Shown piece after piece: positions 16,190 through 25,626 of a stretch of 64,000 nt of DNA. A program made the position numbers and the translations under genes. Numbering within the stretch: position 1 is the first letter of the stretch; every line of letters starts with the position of its first letter. Origin of the DNA: Janthinobacterium agaricidamnosum NBRC 102515 = DSM 9628 (GTDB taxonomy: Bacteria > Pseudomonadota > Gammaproteobacteria > Burkholderiales > Burkholderiaceae_D). The notes beneath the pieces are model-generated. The model saw only the letters and a list, made by a program, of their open reading frames with translations, was not told where the DNA came from and searched no databases. Where the stretch lies: positions 1,260,025-1,324,024 of the forward strand of contig NZ_HG322949.1 of the NCBI RefSeq assembly GCF_000723165.1, given 5' to 3'.

Positions 16190-17254
16190 ATGTTTAAACT
16201 CGCGCTAGGCGTCCTGGTCTCGTTATTGTTTGCGCTGGGTCCGGCTGCGGCCGTGAAAGCCAAAGAATCGAACAAGACCGCCACCTCCAAAAAACAGCAG
16301 GGCAAGAAGATCAAGGTCATCTTGCGCAAGCAGCCGAGCCGTGCCGCCGGTTCGCAAGAAAAAACCGTGCGCCGCGTTATCACCGTGCATGGCAAGCGCA
16401 AGGTGGTCTACCAAAAAGTCACCACCGCCGCCGTGATCGCGCCGAAGCCGACGATGGGCGACCTGGCCGGCCTGAACCTGACCCGCGATCCGCTCGATTT
16501 GAAATCCAGCGTGGCGTTCGTGCTGGATCAGTCGAATGCTGAAGTGCTGTTTGAAAAGAATTCCAATATCGCATTGCCGATCGCCTCGATCACCAAAATG
16601 ATGACCGGCCTGGTGGTGGTGCAAGCCAGCCAGGATATGGAAGAAGTGCTGACCGTGACCGACGACGATGTTGACCGCGAAAAGTTCAGCAGCTCGCGGC
16701 TGAAGGTCGGTTCGCAACTGACGCGCGGCAATATGCTGCATATTGCGCTGATGAGTTCGGAAAACCGTGCGGCTTCCGCGCTGGGCCGCAATTATCCGGG
16801 CGGCTTGCCGGCCTTTGTCGCGGCGATGAATGCCAAGGCGCACGAACTGGGCATGAACGATACCCATTATGTCGATTCCAGCGGCTTGTCGAAATTAAAC
16901 GTAGCGAGCGCGCGCGACCTCGCCAAGCTGGCGATGGCGGCTTTCCAGGAACCGCTGCTGCGCCAGTATTCCACCGATCCGAAAGCGATTGTCGAAGCCA
17001 GCGGTCATCCTATGCAGTTCGGCAATACCAATCACCTGGTAGCGAATCCAGGCTGGGAAATCGGCTTGCAAAAAACCGGTTTCATCAATGAAGCGGGGCG
17101 TTGCCTGCTGATGCAGGCAGTCATCGAAGGCCGTGCCGTGATCATGGTCTTCCTCGATTCCAAAGGCAAACAATCGCGCACCGCCGACGCCGGCCGCATG
17201 CGCAAATGGCTGGAAGCGCTGAAACCGGCCAACATCAGCTTGCCCGGAGGCTAA
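16190..17254 (+). CDS. pbpG: D-alanyl-D-alanine endopeptidase, PBP7/8 type
   Basis: 354 residues. The signal peptide (1-22) is followed by a long Lys/Arg-rich linker (24-85), then the serine D,D-peptidase domain of the S11 family. Catalytic motifs are intact: S133-I-T-K136, S190-E-N192 and K295-T-G297. It cleaves D-Ala-mDAP cross-links in the periplasm and modifies the murein sacculus. PBP7 of E. coli is shorter at the N-terminus; the basic linker is an addition, possibly a peptidoglycan or teichuronic-type tether, without known function. The stop codon directly abuts the palindromic element at 17255. Confidence 0.92.
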   Translation: MFKLALGVLVSLLFALGPAAAVKAKESNKTATSKKQQGKKIKVILRKQPSRAAGSQEKTVRRVITVHGKRKVVYQKVTTAAVIAPKPTMGDLAGLNLTRDPLDLKSSVAFVLDQSNAEVLFEKNSNIALPIASITKMMTGLVVVQASQDMEEVLTVTDDDVDREKFSSSRLKVGSQLTRGNMLHIALMSSENRAASALGRNYPGGLPAFVAAMNAKAHELGMNDTHYVDSSGLSKLNVASARDLAKLAMAAFQEPLLRQYSTDPKAIVEASGHPMQFGNTNHLVANPGWEIGLQKTGFINEAGRCLLMQAVIEGRAVIMVFLDSKGKQSRTADAGRMRKWLEALKPANISLPGG

Positions 17255-17412
17255 GAGCCTATCCCAGTAGTGAGCGTCTTGTTCTGGCCGCGCATCAGGA
17301 GCGCGGACCAGGCGTGAGGAGCAAGCGTGGCGGACCACGCGACGACGATCAACGCAGTCCCCGCTGCTGAGGAGCGCCAGAAGAGGGCGTATTCATCTAC
17401 TGGGATAGGCTC
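17255..17412. repeat. 158-bp palindromic MITE-like element with exact 16-bp terminal inverted repeats
   Basis: GAGCCTATCCCAGTAG (17255-17270) is the exact reverse complement of the sequence at 17397-17412. Further nested stems lie inside: TTCTGGC (17282-17288) with GCCAGAA (17376-17382), and the local hairpins CTGG-CGCGC...GCGCG-CCAG and GCGTGG-CGGA-CCACGC. The element contains no ORF and starts immediately after the pbpG TAA. The architecture fits a miniature inverted-repeat element or REP/BIME-type palindrome. A clear target duplication is not visible. No second copy was noticed in this window. Confidence 0.75.
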
Positions 17413-17432
17413 GAAGGGGGGATCCCCGGTTT

Positions 17433-18206
17433 TTATTCGATATAGCCCAAGGTGGTTGAAATTTGCCCGGCGATCGTCACCAGGTCTTCCAGCCATTCGT
17501 CTTGCAGGCGGTCGGCTGGGGCCGAGATCGACAGGCCGGCGATCAGTTTGCCGGAATCGTCGCGGATGCCGGCGGCGATGCAGCGTACGCCCAATTCCAA
17601 TTCTTCGTTGTCGCGCGCATAACCGCGCTCGCGCACCAGGCTCAGTTCGCGTTCCAGCTTGTGCAGGTCGGTGATCGAATTCTTGTTGTGGCCGGCCAGG
17701 CCGGTCCGGGTCGCATAGGCGCGGATGGCTTTCGGCTCGTCGATCGACAGGAACAGCTTGCCGGTCGAGGTCAGGTGCAGCGGGCCGCGGCCGCCGATGG
17801 CGCGTACGACTTGCATGCCGGAACGCTCGGAAAAGGCCCGGTCGATATACACGATTTCATCGCCCTGGCGCACCGACAGGTTGACGGTTTGCTGGGTCTT
17901 CTTGTGCAACTGGCGCATGAAGTCGAGCGCCGCTTCGCGTACGCTGAGGCGGCTTTTCACCACGTTGCCCAATTCCAGCAGGCGCATGCCGAGCCGGTAG
18001 GTGCCCGGTTCGATGCGGTCGACAAAACGCGTCAAGACCATATCGTTCAAGATGCGGTGCGCGGTCGACGGGTGCAGGCCGGAGACCTGGGATAATTCTT
18101 TCAAGCTGACGGGATCGGAATATTTGGCGAGTGCATCGAGCAGGGCGACCATGCGTTCGATGACCTGGATCGTCGTCTTTGGAGCTGCGACGGGTTCAAT
18201 TTTCAT
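17433..18206 (-). CDS. IclR-family transcriptional regulator
   Basis: 257 residues. The N-terminal winged helix-turn-helix (about 12-75) contains SLKELSQVSGLHPSTAHRIL as recognition region. The C-terminal IclR effector domain (about 85-250) has HLTSTGKLFLS and the signature LELGVRCIAAGIRDDSGKLIAGLSIS with its conserved Cys. Family members repress or activate catabolic genes in response to a small molecule. Neither neighbour is catabolic (pbpG, dgkA), so the target cannot be inferred. It is transcribed alone and convergent with pbpG. Confidence 0.92.
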   Translation of the reverse strand: MKIEPVAAPKTTIQVIERMVALLDALAKYSDPVSLKELSQVSGLHPSTAHRILNDMVLTRFVDRIEPGTYRLGMRLLELGNVVKSRLSVREAALDFMRQLHKKTQQTVNLSVRQGDEIVYIDRAFSERSGMQVVRAIGGRGPLHLTSTGKLFLSIDEPKAIRAYATRTGLAGHNKNSITDLHKLERELSLVRERGYARDNEELELGVRCIAAGIRDDSGKLIAGLSISAPADRLQDEWLEDLVTIAGQISTTLGYIE

Positions 18207-18375
18207 GATGTGGTTGGTGCAGTGCAGTATTCAGTAGGCTCTTTATACCATAATGTGAAAAAATTGTGAATTGCGCAAACTTGAGCGGCACGATTTGTCA
18301 TATTTTTACCCGTCCTCTCGGTGTGGCGCGGCATAATATGTGTTCGATACCTATTCTGCACCTGTCAGGCGACCC

Positions 18376-18762
18376 ATGGACCAAGCCCCCAGCGCATTCA
18401 AGAGCAAAAGCGGTCTGAAGCGGATCTATTCCGCCTTCTGTTATTCCCTGCAAGGTTTGCGTGCGGCTTGGCGCGGTGAACATGCCTTTCGCCAAGAAAT
18501 GCTGTTATTCATCGCCGGCACGATACTGGCGCTGCTGCTGCGCATTTCGGCGTTTGAAAAGCTGGTGCTGATCGGCGTGCTGGTATTGATACTGATCGTC
18601 GAGTTGATGAATTCGGCGATCGAGGCCGTGGTCGACCGGGTTTCGCTGGAGCGCCATCCGCTGTCGAAAAACGCCAAGGACTTCGGCAGCGCGGCGGTGT
18701 TGCTGGCGTGCCTGCTGGCCGCCGCGGCGTGGCTCGTGGTGCTATTCAACCGCTTTTACTGA
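18376..18762 (+). CDS. dgkA: diacylglycerol kinase
   Basis: 128 residues from ATG 18376 (MDQAPSAFKSKSGLKRIYSAF). It is a three-helix inner-membrane enzyme of the usual size (E. coli 122). Conserved elements are WRGEHAFRQE and the catalytic ELMNSAIEAVVDRV. It phosphorylates diacylglycerol released by membrane-derived oligosaccharide or LPS modification, recycling it to phosphatidic acid. It is divergent from the IclR gene; CATAAT near 18331 is a possible -10. Confidence 0.95.
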   Translation: MDQAPSAFKSKSGLKRIYSAFCYSLQGLRAAWRGEHAFRQEMLLFIAGTILALLLRISAFEKLVLIGVLVLILIVELMNSAIEAVVDRVSLERHPLSKNAKDFGSAAVLLACLLAAAAWLVVLFNRFY

Positions 18763-18920
18763 GCGCTTATCTGTATTCCGCATTAGCCGGTAAACAACAC
18801 ATCGGTACGGGTCATATATGAAAAACGCATATGAATCCGCGAAACCGTTCGTTCTCTTTCGCCGCGATGCGCCGTACTCTCGGGGTTCTGAAGTGTTGTT
18901 AACCACAAACGGGGATCCTG

Positions 18921-19925
18921 ATGCTGTCGAAAAAAATACTCTTGTCCGCTGCCTTTAGCGCTTTTGCGGTACTGCAACCAGTGATGGCTGCCGATATCAC
19001 GCTGTTGAACGTTTCCTACGATCCAACCCGTGAACTGTATCAGGACGTCAACACCGCCTTCGCTAAAGAGTGGAAAGCCAAGACGGGCGACACGGTCAAG
19101 ATCAAACAATCGCACGGCGGTTCCGGCAAGCAGGCGCGCGCCGTCATCGACGGCCTGGAAGCCGACGTGGTCACGCTGGCGCTGGCGTATGACATCGACG
19201 CGGTGGCCGACCATGGCCTGACCTCCAAAGATTGGCAAAAACGCTTGCAGCACAATAGCTCGCCCTATACCTCGACCATCGTATTCCTGGTGCGCAAGGG
19301 TAATCCGAAAGGCATCAAGGATTGGAACGACTTGATCAAACCCGGTGTCTCGGTGATCACGCCGAATCCGAAAACGTCGGGCGGCGCGCGCTGGAATCAC
19401 CTGGCGGCCTGGGGTTATGCGTTGAAACAGCCGGGCGGCAATGAAGCGTCGGCCAAGGAATTCATCAAGAAACTGTATAAAAACGTGCCGGTGCTCGATT
19501 CCGGCGCGCGCGGCGCCACCACGACCTTTGTCGAACGCGGCATCGGCGACGTGCTGATCGCATGGGAAAACGAAGCTTTGCTAGCCATCAAGGAACTCGG
19601 TCCCGAGAAAGTCGAAATCGTCGCGCCATCGGTCAGCATCCTGGCGGAACCGCCAGTCGCCGTGGTCGATAAAGTGGTCGACAAGCGCGGCACCCGCAAA
19701 GTTGCGGAAGCGTACCTGAACTATCTGTACACGGATGAAGCGCAAGATTTGATCGCTAAAAATTACTACCGTCCAACGTCGGAAAAAGCCATCAAGAAAT
19801 ATGCGGCGCAATTCCCGAAAGTGAAACTGTTCACCATCGCCGATGTGGCGGGCGGCTGGACCCAGGCGCAAAAAGCGCATTTTTCGGACGGCGGCATCTT
19901 CGACCAGATCTATCAGCCTAAGTAA
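18921..19925 (+). CDS. sbp: sulfate ABC transporter periplasmic binding protein
   Basis: 334 residues. The signal peptide 1-23 ends [20 protein letters not shown], and the mature N-terminus is diagnostic of sulfate/thiosulfate binding proteins. The anion-binding segments [13 protein letters not shown] and [19 protein letters not shown] are present. It delivers sulfate to CysTWA. Unusually, 1.6 kb containing two unrelated genes lies between it and cysT. An inverted repeat ATATG-N7-CATAT (about 18815) sits upstream and could be part of CysB control. Confidence 0.95.
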   Translation: MLSKKILLSAAFSAFAVLQPVMAADITLLNVSYDPTRELYQDVNTAFAKEWKAKTGDTVKIKQSHGGSGKQARAVIDGLEADVVTLALAYDIDAVADHGLTSKDWQKRLQHNSSPYTSTIVFLVRKGNPKGIKDWNDLIKPGVSVITPNPKTSGGARWNHLAAWGYALKQPGGNEASAKEFIKKLYKNVPVLDSGARGATTTFVERGIGDVLIAWENEALLAIKELGPEKVEIVAPSVSILAEPPVAVVDKVVDKRGTRKVAEAYLNYLYTDEAQDLIAKNYYRPTSEKAIKKYAAQFPKVKLFTIADVAGGWTQAQKAHFSDGGIFDQIYQPK

Positions 19926-19987
19926 TCGAGAACGTCATACCAAGGTCATCTTGTGAAGTCATAATGATACCGCCGGAGGAGTGAAAC

Positions 19988-20527
19988 ATGGCGCTGCGAA
20001 CCCTGTCGGATTATCGTGTACTGGTGGTTCCCGGTTTGCATGACAGCGGGCCGGAACATTGGCAAACCCGTTGGCAGCGCCTGTATCCCGCTTTCGAGCG
20101 GGTCCGGCAAGATCACTGGGACCGGCCCGACTTGCCGCGCTGGTCGGCGCGGCTCGATCAAGTCCGCGCTGCAGACGCCCGCCCGACGTTGCTGGTGGCG
20201 CACAGTTTTGGTTGCCTGACGTCCGCGCACAGTCTGGCGGACCACGCCCATGGCGTCGCTGGGGTATTATTCGTGGCGCCGGCCGACCCGGAGAAGTTTC
20301 ATGTGGTCGATGCCTTGCCGCACGATCATCTGCCTTGCCCCAGCATCATGATCGCCAGCGATACCGATCCGTGGATGAGCGCCAGCAGCGCGGCCTTGTG
20401 GGCCAAGCGCTGGGGCAGCAGCTTCATCAACGGCGGCGACCTGGGGCACATCAACAGCGAGTCACGATTGGGCGACTGGCTGTTTGGCCAGAGCCAGTTG
20501 CAAGCGCTGGTCGGTTTGGCGCTATAA
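19988..20527 (+). CDS. RBBP9/YdeN-family serine alpha/beta hydrolase
   Basis: 179 residues with the family start VLVVPGLHDSGPEHWQTRW. The nucleophile elbow is HSFGCLTS (Ser in S-x-G), an acidic residue lies in ASDTDPWMS, and the His is in GDLGHINSES. The catalytic triad is therefore complete. This is a small cytoplasmic hydrolase family of largely unknown substrate; human RBBP9 is a serine hydrolase. GGAGGAG is an excellent ribosome binding site 6-7 nt before the ATG. It sits between sbp and the peroxiredoxin gene. Confidence 0.88.
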   Translation: MALRTLSDYRVLVVPGLHDSGPEHWQTRWQRLYPAFERVRQDHWDRPDLPRWSARLDQVRAADARPTLLVAHSFGCLTSAHSLADHAHGVAGVLFVAPADPEKFHVVDALPHDHLPCPSIMIASDTDPWMSASSAALWAKRWGSSFINGGDLGHINSESRLGDWLFGQSQLQALVGLAL

Positions 20528-20660
20528 GACGGCAAGCAGTTGGCCATTGCTTGAGGGACGACGGCATGTTGATCCTGCTCAAGTTTGCTAACACTTGATC
20601 GGTCTTTTTATAAAATGTGCTGCATTCTCACTCTTACAATTTAGTTTATCGGAGATTAAC

Positions 20661-21299
20661 ATGACTTTACGCCTGGGCGATGTCGCCCCTGATTTTGAAC
20701 AGGATTCATCGATTGGCCACATCAATTTCCACGACTGGGCAGGCGATTCGTGGGTGGTGCTGTTTTCACACCCTGCCGACTTTACGCCGGTGTGCACTAC
20801 CGAGCTGGGCCTGACCGCCAAGCTGAAGCCTGAATTCGACAAGCGCAACGTCAAGGCGCTGGCCTTGTCGGTCGACGGCGCCGATTCGCATCAAAGCTGG
20901 ATCAAGGATATCGAAGAAACCCAGAACACCGTGGTCGGTTTCCCGATCGTCGCCGATGCCGACAAGAAAGTTGCCGCGCTGTACGACATGATCCACCCGG
21001 AACAATCGGCCACCGCGACGGTGCGCTCGGTATTCCTGATCGATCCAAAGAAAAAAGTGCGCCTGATCCTGACCTATCCGCTCAGCACCGGCCGCAACTT
21101 CGATGAAATCCTGCGCGTCATCGATGCGCTGCAACTGACCGATGGTTATTCGGTGGCGACGCCGGGCAACTGGAAAGATGGCGACGACGTCATCATTCCG
21201 CTGACCGTGCAAGATCCGGAAGTCATCAAGCAAAAATATCCGAAGGGTTTTACCGCAGCGCGTCCGTATTTGCGCGTGACGCCGCAGCCTAACAAATAA
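20661..21299 (+). CDS. 1-Cys peroxiredoxin (Prx6 family)
   Basis: 212 residues from ATG 20661 with CGGAG upstream. The active site reads PADFTPVCTTELG with peroxidatic Cys45 and Thr42; there is no resolving Cys in the C-terminal half. The long C-terminal domain (after 160, ending YLRVTPQPNK) is typical of Prx6. It reduces hydrogen peroxide and organic peroxides in the cytoplasm. Its location inside the sulfate-assimilation block fits a link between cysteine/thiol supply and oxidative stress (inference). A strong terminator follows. Confidence 0.93.
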   Translation: MTLRLGDVAPDFEQDSSIGHINFHDWAGDSWVVLFSHPADFTPVCTTELGLTAKLKPEFDKRNVKALALSVDGADSHQSWIKDIEETQNTVVGFPIVADADKKVAALYDMIHPEQSATATVRSVFLIDPKKKVRLILTYPLSTGRNFDEILRVIDALQLTDGYSVATPGNWKDGDDVIIPLTVQDPEVIKQKYPKGFTAARPYLRVTPQPNK

Positions 21300-21370
21300 G
21301 GCCGAAACCACGCGGCGGGGCCATGCGGTGGGGTCTGGCCTTGTTGAGTGGTGGAAGTCTTTATTTGTGG

Positions 21371-21398
21371 AACGCACCCGTGAGGGTGCGTTTTTTTT
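21371..21398 (+). terminator. Rho-independent terminator after the peroxiredoxin gene
   Basis: AACGCACCC (21371-21379) pairs with GGGTGCGTT (21384-21392), then eight T. It separates the peroxiredoxin transcript from cysTWA. Confidence 0.9.
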
Positions 21399-21536
21399 GG
21401 TCCCGATTTCCTCTTGTCCATACCTGCAAGTATGCATTTGGCATCTAAGCAAATGACGAATTGTTCGTTCGTTTTATAACGATGTGGTGCGATTATTGCG
21501 GCCTGTTACTCGAAAATGTAATAAGAGGGAGCTTAC

Positions 21537-22400
21537 ATGTCTGCAGTCGCACCACCGGTTCCATTCAAAGCCCAGGCCGCGCCGTTTCGGGTGATGCCGG
21601 GTTTTAAGCTGTCACTCGGCTTTACCATCTTTTACCTGGCGCTGATCGTGCTGATCCCGCTGTCGGCGGTGTTCCTGAAAACCTTTACGATGACCTGGGA
21701 TGCGTTCTGGGCGGCCGTGTCGTCGCAACGCGTGATGGCCTCGTACCGCCTCAGCTTTGGCGCTTCCTTGATTGCCGCGGCGATCAATGTGGTGTTCGGC
21801 GGCATCCTGGCCTGGGTGCTGGTGCGCTACACCTTCCCCGGCAAGCGCATCATCGACGCGCTGGTCGACTTGCCGTTCGCGCTGCCGACGGCAGTGGCCG
21901 GCATCACGCTGACCGCGCTGTATTCGTCGAATGGCTGGTTCGGCAGGTTTCTCGAAGGGACGCTGGGCTTGAAAGTGGCGTTCACGCCGCTCGGCATCGT
22001 CATCGCGCTGACCTTCATCGGCTTGCCGTTCGTGGTGCGCACCGTGCAACCGGTGCTGGAAGACGCCGAACGCGAGCTCGAAGAAGCCGCCGCGAGCCTT
22101 GGCGCCAGTTCGCTGCAAACCTTTGTGCGGGTGGTGTTCCCGACCATTTTCCCTTCTTTGCTGACCGGCTTCGCGCTGGCGTTTGCGCGTGCCACCGGCG
22201 AGTATGGTTCGGTGATTTTCATCGCCGGCAATATGCCGATGGTGTCGGAAATCACGCCGCTGTTCATTATTACCAAACTGGAGCAATACGATTATGCCGG
22301 CGCCACCGCGATTGCCGTGGTGATGCTGGTGGTGTCGTTCATCTTGTTGCTGACGATTAACTTGCTGCAAGCGTGGGCCCGCGGCAAAGGAAAGAAATAA
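21537..22400 (+). CDS. cysT: sulfate ABC transporter permease CysT
   Basis: 287 residues with six hydrophobic segments. The cytoplasmic EAA loop reads [17 protein letters not shown]. The N-terminus [30 protein letters not shown] start (about residues 19-44) is typical of CysT/CysU. It pairs with CysW as the membrane channel for sulfate/thiosulfate. GAGGGAGC precedes the start; the last base of its stop is the first base of the cysW start. Confidence 0.95.
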   Translation: MSAVAPPVPFKAQAAPFRVMPGFKLSLGFTIFYLALIVLIPLSAVFLKTFTMTWDAFWAAVSSQRVMASYRLSFGASLIAAAINVVFGGILAWVLVRYTFPGKRIIDALVDLPFALPTAVAGITLTALYSSNGWFGRFLEGTLGLKVAFTPLGIVIALTFIGLPFVVRTVQPVLEDAERELEEAAASLGASSLQTFVRVVFPTIFPSLLTGFALAFARATGEYGSVIFIAGNMPMVSEITPLFIITKLEQYDYAGATAIAVVMLVVSFILLLTINLLQAWARGKGKK

Positions 22401-23323
22401 TGACGACCAATCATTCCGTGCTGAATCCAGCCGCCGCGCCGGTAGCGCTGCGCCGCGGCGAATTGCCGTCCGCACCGGTGCTGCTGGAGCCGTTGTGGGT
22501 GCGTACCGTGCTGATCACCATCGCGCTGCTGTTCCTGACCGCTTTCCTGATCGTGCCGCTGGTGGCGGTGTTTGTCGAAGCGTTCAAGAAGGGCTGGGAA
22601 GCGTATGTCGCCGCGATCGTCGATCCTGATGCGATCTCGGCCATCAAGCTGACGCTGATCACCGCCGCCATCGCCGTGCCGCTGAACCTGGTGTTCGGCG
22701 TGGCCGCGTCGTGGTGCATCGCCAAGTTCGAATTCCGCGGCAAGAGCTTGCTGCTGACGCTGATCGACTTGCCGTTTTCGGTCTCGCCGGTGATTTCCGG
22801 TTTGATCTATGTGCTGATGTTCGGCGCCCAGGGCTGGTTCGGGCCATGGCTGCAGGCGCACGATATCAAGATCCTGTTCGCGGTGCCGGGCATCGTGCTG
22901 GCGACGATCTTCATTACCTTTCCGTTTGTTGCGCGCGAATTGATACCGCTGATGCAATCGCAGGGCAGCGAGGAAGAGGAGGCGGCGATCGTGCTGGGCG
23001 CGTCGGGCTGGAATACCTTCCGCCGCGTGACCTTGCCGAACATCAAGTGGGGCTTGCTGTATGGCGTGATCCTGTGTAACGCCCGGGCGATGGGCGAGTT
23101 TGGCGCGGTATCGGTGGTGTCCGGCCATATTCGCGGCGAAACCAACACCATGCCGCTGCAAGTGGAAATTTTGTATAACGAGTACAACTTCTCCGCCGCG
23201 TTTGCCGTCGCGTCGCTGCTGGCCCTGCTGGCGCTGGTGACGCTGGCCCTGAAATCATTCATCGAGTGGCGCTTGTCTGAAAATGACGCCGACGATTCCG
23301 CCTTACGTTCCACGGAGCACTGA
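22400..23323 (+). CDS. cysW: sulfate ABC transporter permease CysW
   Basis: 307 residues from ATG 22400 ([10 protein letters not shown]), overlapping the cysT stop as TAATG. It has six membrane segments and the EAA loop [22 protein letters not shown]. The segment [20 protein letters not shown] is diagnostic for CysW. It is co-translated with CysT, and cysA starts 2 nt after its stop. Confidence 0.95.
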   Translation: MTTNHSVLNPAAAPVALRRGELPSAPVLLEPLWVRTVLITIALLFLTAFLIVPLVAVFVEAFKKGWEAYVAAIVDPDAISAIKLTLITAAIAVPLNLVFGVAASWCIAKFEFRGKSLLLTLIDLPFSVSPVISGLIYVLMFGAQGWFGPWLQAHDIKILFAVPGIVLATIFITFPFVARELIPLMQSQGSEEEEAAIVLGASGWNTFRRVTLPNIKWGLLYGVILCNARAMGEFGAVSVVSGHIRGETNTMPLQVEILYNEYNFSAAFAVASLLALLALVTLALKSFIEWRLSENDADDSALRSTEH

Positions 23324-23325
23324 TC

Positions 23326-24396
23326 ATGACGATAGCAGTCCATAACATCAACAAGCGTTTTGGCGATTTTGTCGCCCTCAATAATGTGTCGCTGGATTTT
23401 CCGGCCGGTGAATTGACGGCGTTGCTGGGACCGTCCGGCTGCGGCAAGACCACCTTGTTGCGCATCATCGCCGGCCTGGAACACCCGGACTCGGGCCAGG
23501 TCTTGCTCGACTCGGAAGATGCGTCGGCGCGCCACGTGCGCGAACGCCAGGTCGGTTTTGTGTTCCAACATTACGCGCTGTTCAAGCATATGACCGTGTT
23601 TGAAAACGTCGCCTTCGGCTTGCGCGTCAAGCCGCGCGGCGAGCGGCCGTCGGAAGACCAGATCCGCCGCAAGGTCAAGGATTTGCTGGAACTGGTGCAG
23701 CTCGATTGGCTGGCCGACCGTTATCCGCCGCAATTGTCGGGCGGACAGCGGCAACGGATTGCGCTGGCGCGCGCCTTGGCGGTCGAACCACGGGTATTGC
23801 TGCTCGATGAACCGTTCGGCGCGCTCGACGCCAAGGTGCGCAAGGAATTGCGGCGCTGGCTGCGCCGCCTGCACGACGACTTGCACGTCACCAGTATTTT
23901 CGTCACCCATGACCAGGAAGAGGCGCTGGAAGTGGCCGACCAGGTGGTGTTGATGAACAAGGGAAATGTCGAACAGATCGGCGCGCCCGACCAGGTGTAC
24001 AACCATCCGGCATCGCCGTTTGTGTATGGTTTCCTGGGCAATGTCAACATGTTCCACGGCCGCGTGCACCAGGGCGTGCTGGCCACCGGCGACGCCAGTT
24101 TCGACGTGCCGGACCATGGCGCGGTGCAAGACGGCAAGGGCATCGCCTATGTCCGTCCGCACGACCTGGAAATCGACCGCTACACGCCGGGCGCCGAAGG
24201 TATCGTCGTCAAGCTGAGCCGCGCCCACGCGATCGGTCCGCTGGCCCAGCTCGACCTGCAGCGCGCCGATAACCAGGAATTGATCGAAGCGGTGATGTCG
24301 AATGAACGTTTTACCCATCTGCAATTAAAAGAAGGCGAAACCCTGGTGGTGCGCCCGAAACGCTTGCATGTGTTTGTCGAACCGGCCGTCCGCTGA
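23326..24396 (+). CDS. cysA: sulfate/thiosulfate ABC transporter ATPase CysA
   Basis: 356 residues. Walker A GPSGCGKT lies at 35-42, Q-loop in FVFQHYALF, signature LSGGQ at 137-141, Walker [12 protein letters not shown] and switch His in [10 protein letters not shown]-terminal TOBE-like regulatory domain (after 240) contains [12 protein letters not shown]. It drives sulfate import. It is the third gene of cysTWA, with cysB 39 nt downstream. Confidence 0.96.
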   Translation: MTIAVHNINKRFGDFVALNNVSLDFPAGELTALLGPSGCGKTTLLRIIAGLEHPDSGQVLLDSEDASARHVRERQVGFVFQHYALFKHMTVFENVAFGLRVKPRGERPSEDQIRRKVKDLLELVQLDWLADRYPPQLSGGQRQRIALARALAVEPRVLLLDEPFGALDAKVRKELRRWLRRLHDDLHVTSIFVTHDQEEALEVADQVVLMNKGNVEQIGAPDQVYNHPASPFVYGFLGNVNMFHGRVHQGVLATGDASFDVPDHGAVQDGKGIAYVRPHDLEIDRYTPGAEGIVVKLSRAHAIGPLAQLDLQRADNQELIEAVMSNERFTHLQLKEGETLVVRPKRLHVFVEPAVR

Positions 24397-24435
24397 TACG
24401 ACCCGCCGCATCACCTTACAAGAATTGGAATCGGT

Positions 24436-25368
24436 ATGAACTTTCAACAATTACGTTCGATACGGGAAGCGGCGCGCCGCGGTTATAACCTGACCGAAGT
24501 GGCCAATGCGCTGTTCACGTCGCAGCCCGGCGTGAGCCGCCAGATCCGCGAACTGGAAGATGAGCTGGGGGTGGTGATTTTCGAGCGCAACGGCAAGCGC
24601 CTGACCGGCTTGACCGAACCCGGCAAGGGCATCTTGAAAATCGTCGACCGGCTGCTGATCGAAGCGGAAAACCTGCAGCAGGCCAGCCTGGAATACAGCG
24701 GCCAGACCAGCGGCACGCTGTCGGTCGCCGCCACCCACACCCAGGCCCGCTACGCGTTGCCGAAAGTGGTGCAGGGTTTCCGCGCCGCGTTTCCGGAAGT
24801 ACGGATTGCCTTGCAACAAAGTGCGCCGGAACATATCGCCGAATGGGTGTTGTCGGGCAAGACCGACATCGGCATCGCCACCGAGGGCCTGAGCCAATTC
24901 CCCGACCTGGTGTCGTTCCCGTGCTACCGCTGGAGCCACTTGATCGTGGTGCCGGACGGCCATCCCTTGCTGGACCATACCCCGATCCGCCTGGAAGACC
25001 TGGCGCACTATCCGCTGATTACCTACGACAAGGGGTTTACCGGCCGAGGCCACATCGACGATGCGTTTGCCAAGGCCGGCGTGAGCACCGACATCATTTT
25101 GACGGCGATGGATTCCGATGTCATTAAGCAATATGTCGCGCTGGGGCTGGGGGTCGGCATCGTCGCCTCGATGGCGTTCGACCATGGCCGCGACAAGGGC
25201 TTGCGCGCGGTCGAGGCATCGCACTTGTTCGCCACCAATACTACCCGGCTGGCGGTGCGGCGCGGCGCCTACCTGCGCTCCTACGCCTATGAATTCATCC
25301 TGCAACTGGCGCCGGACCTGAAGCGCGAAGATATCGACCGCGCGATGAATGGCGAAGAAACCGCCTGA
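24436..25368 (+). CDS. cysB: LysR-family regulator CysB
   Basis: 310 residues. The start MNFQQLRSIREAARRGYNLT is the CysB/Cbl hallmark, with helix-turn-helix ALFTSQPGVSRQIRELEDEL. The inducer-binding domain contains LSVAATHTQARYALP, whose TH/TQ residues bind sulfate or N-acetylserine in known CysB proteins. It activates sulfur assimilation genes under sulfur limitation, very likely the adjacent sbp and cysTWA. A terminator follows at 25397. Confidence 0.93.
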   Translation: MNFQQLRSIREAARRGYNLTEVANALFTSQPGVSRQIRELEDELGVVIFERNGKRLTGLTEPGKGILKIVDRLLIEAENLQQASLEYSGQTSGTLSVAATHTQARYALPKVVQGFRAAFPEVRIALQQSAPEHIAEWVLSGKTDIGIATEGLSQFPDLVSFPCYRWSHLIVVPDGHPLLDHTPIRLEDLAHYPLITYDKGFTGRGHIDDAFAKAGVSTDIILTAMDSDVIKQYVALGLGVGIVASMAFDHGRDKGLRAVEASHLFATNTTRLAVRRGAYLRSYAYEFILQLAPDLKREDIDRAMNGEETA

Positions 25369-25396
25369 GCTTGAAGGGGAAGCGCGCAGCAGGAAA

Positions 25397-25421
25397 GGGA
25401 GGCCGCCAGCCTCCCTTTTTT
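25397..25421 (+). terminator. Rho-independent terminator of cysTWAB
   Basis: GGGAGGC (25397-25403) pairs with GCCTCCC (25409-25415), followed by six T. Confidence 0.9.
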
Positions 25422-25569
25422 ATCATGCTTTCTAAAATGCAAGAAAAATCTCCATAAAGTCGAACAGATCAAGGCGCTCAAGCGCCAGCCTCCTACAATA
25501 AAAGATGGTCATCCGGCTCCTGTCAGCTGCCGCTTCGCAAGCGGCTGGTATTGCCGCTGCACGACTTGA

Positions 25570-25603
25570 ACATTCCAGTCATTCACACATTCCAGTCATT
25601 CAC
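25570..25603. repeat. tandem 17-bp direct repeat upstream of the chemoreceptor gene
   Basis: ACATTCCAGTCATTCAC occurs twice head to tail with no mismatch (25570-25586, 25587-25603), ending 23 nt before the chemoreceptor start. It lies in the probable 5' leader. Confidence 0.8.
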
Positions 25604-25626
25604 ACTTTCATACGGGAGGGCGGCAG

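Noticed and set aside
25453..25480. possible flagellar sigma-28 promoter before the chemoreceptor gene
   Set aside because: TAAA-N15-GCGCTCAA matches the consensus -10 GCCGATAA at only four of eight positions; not enough to call.
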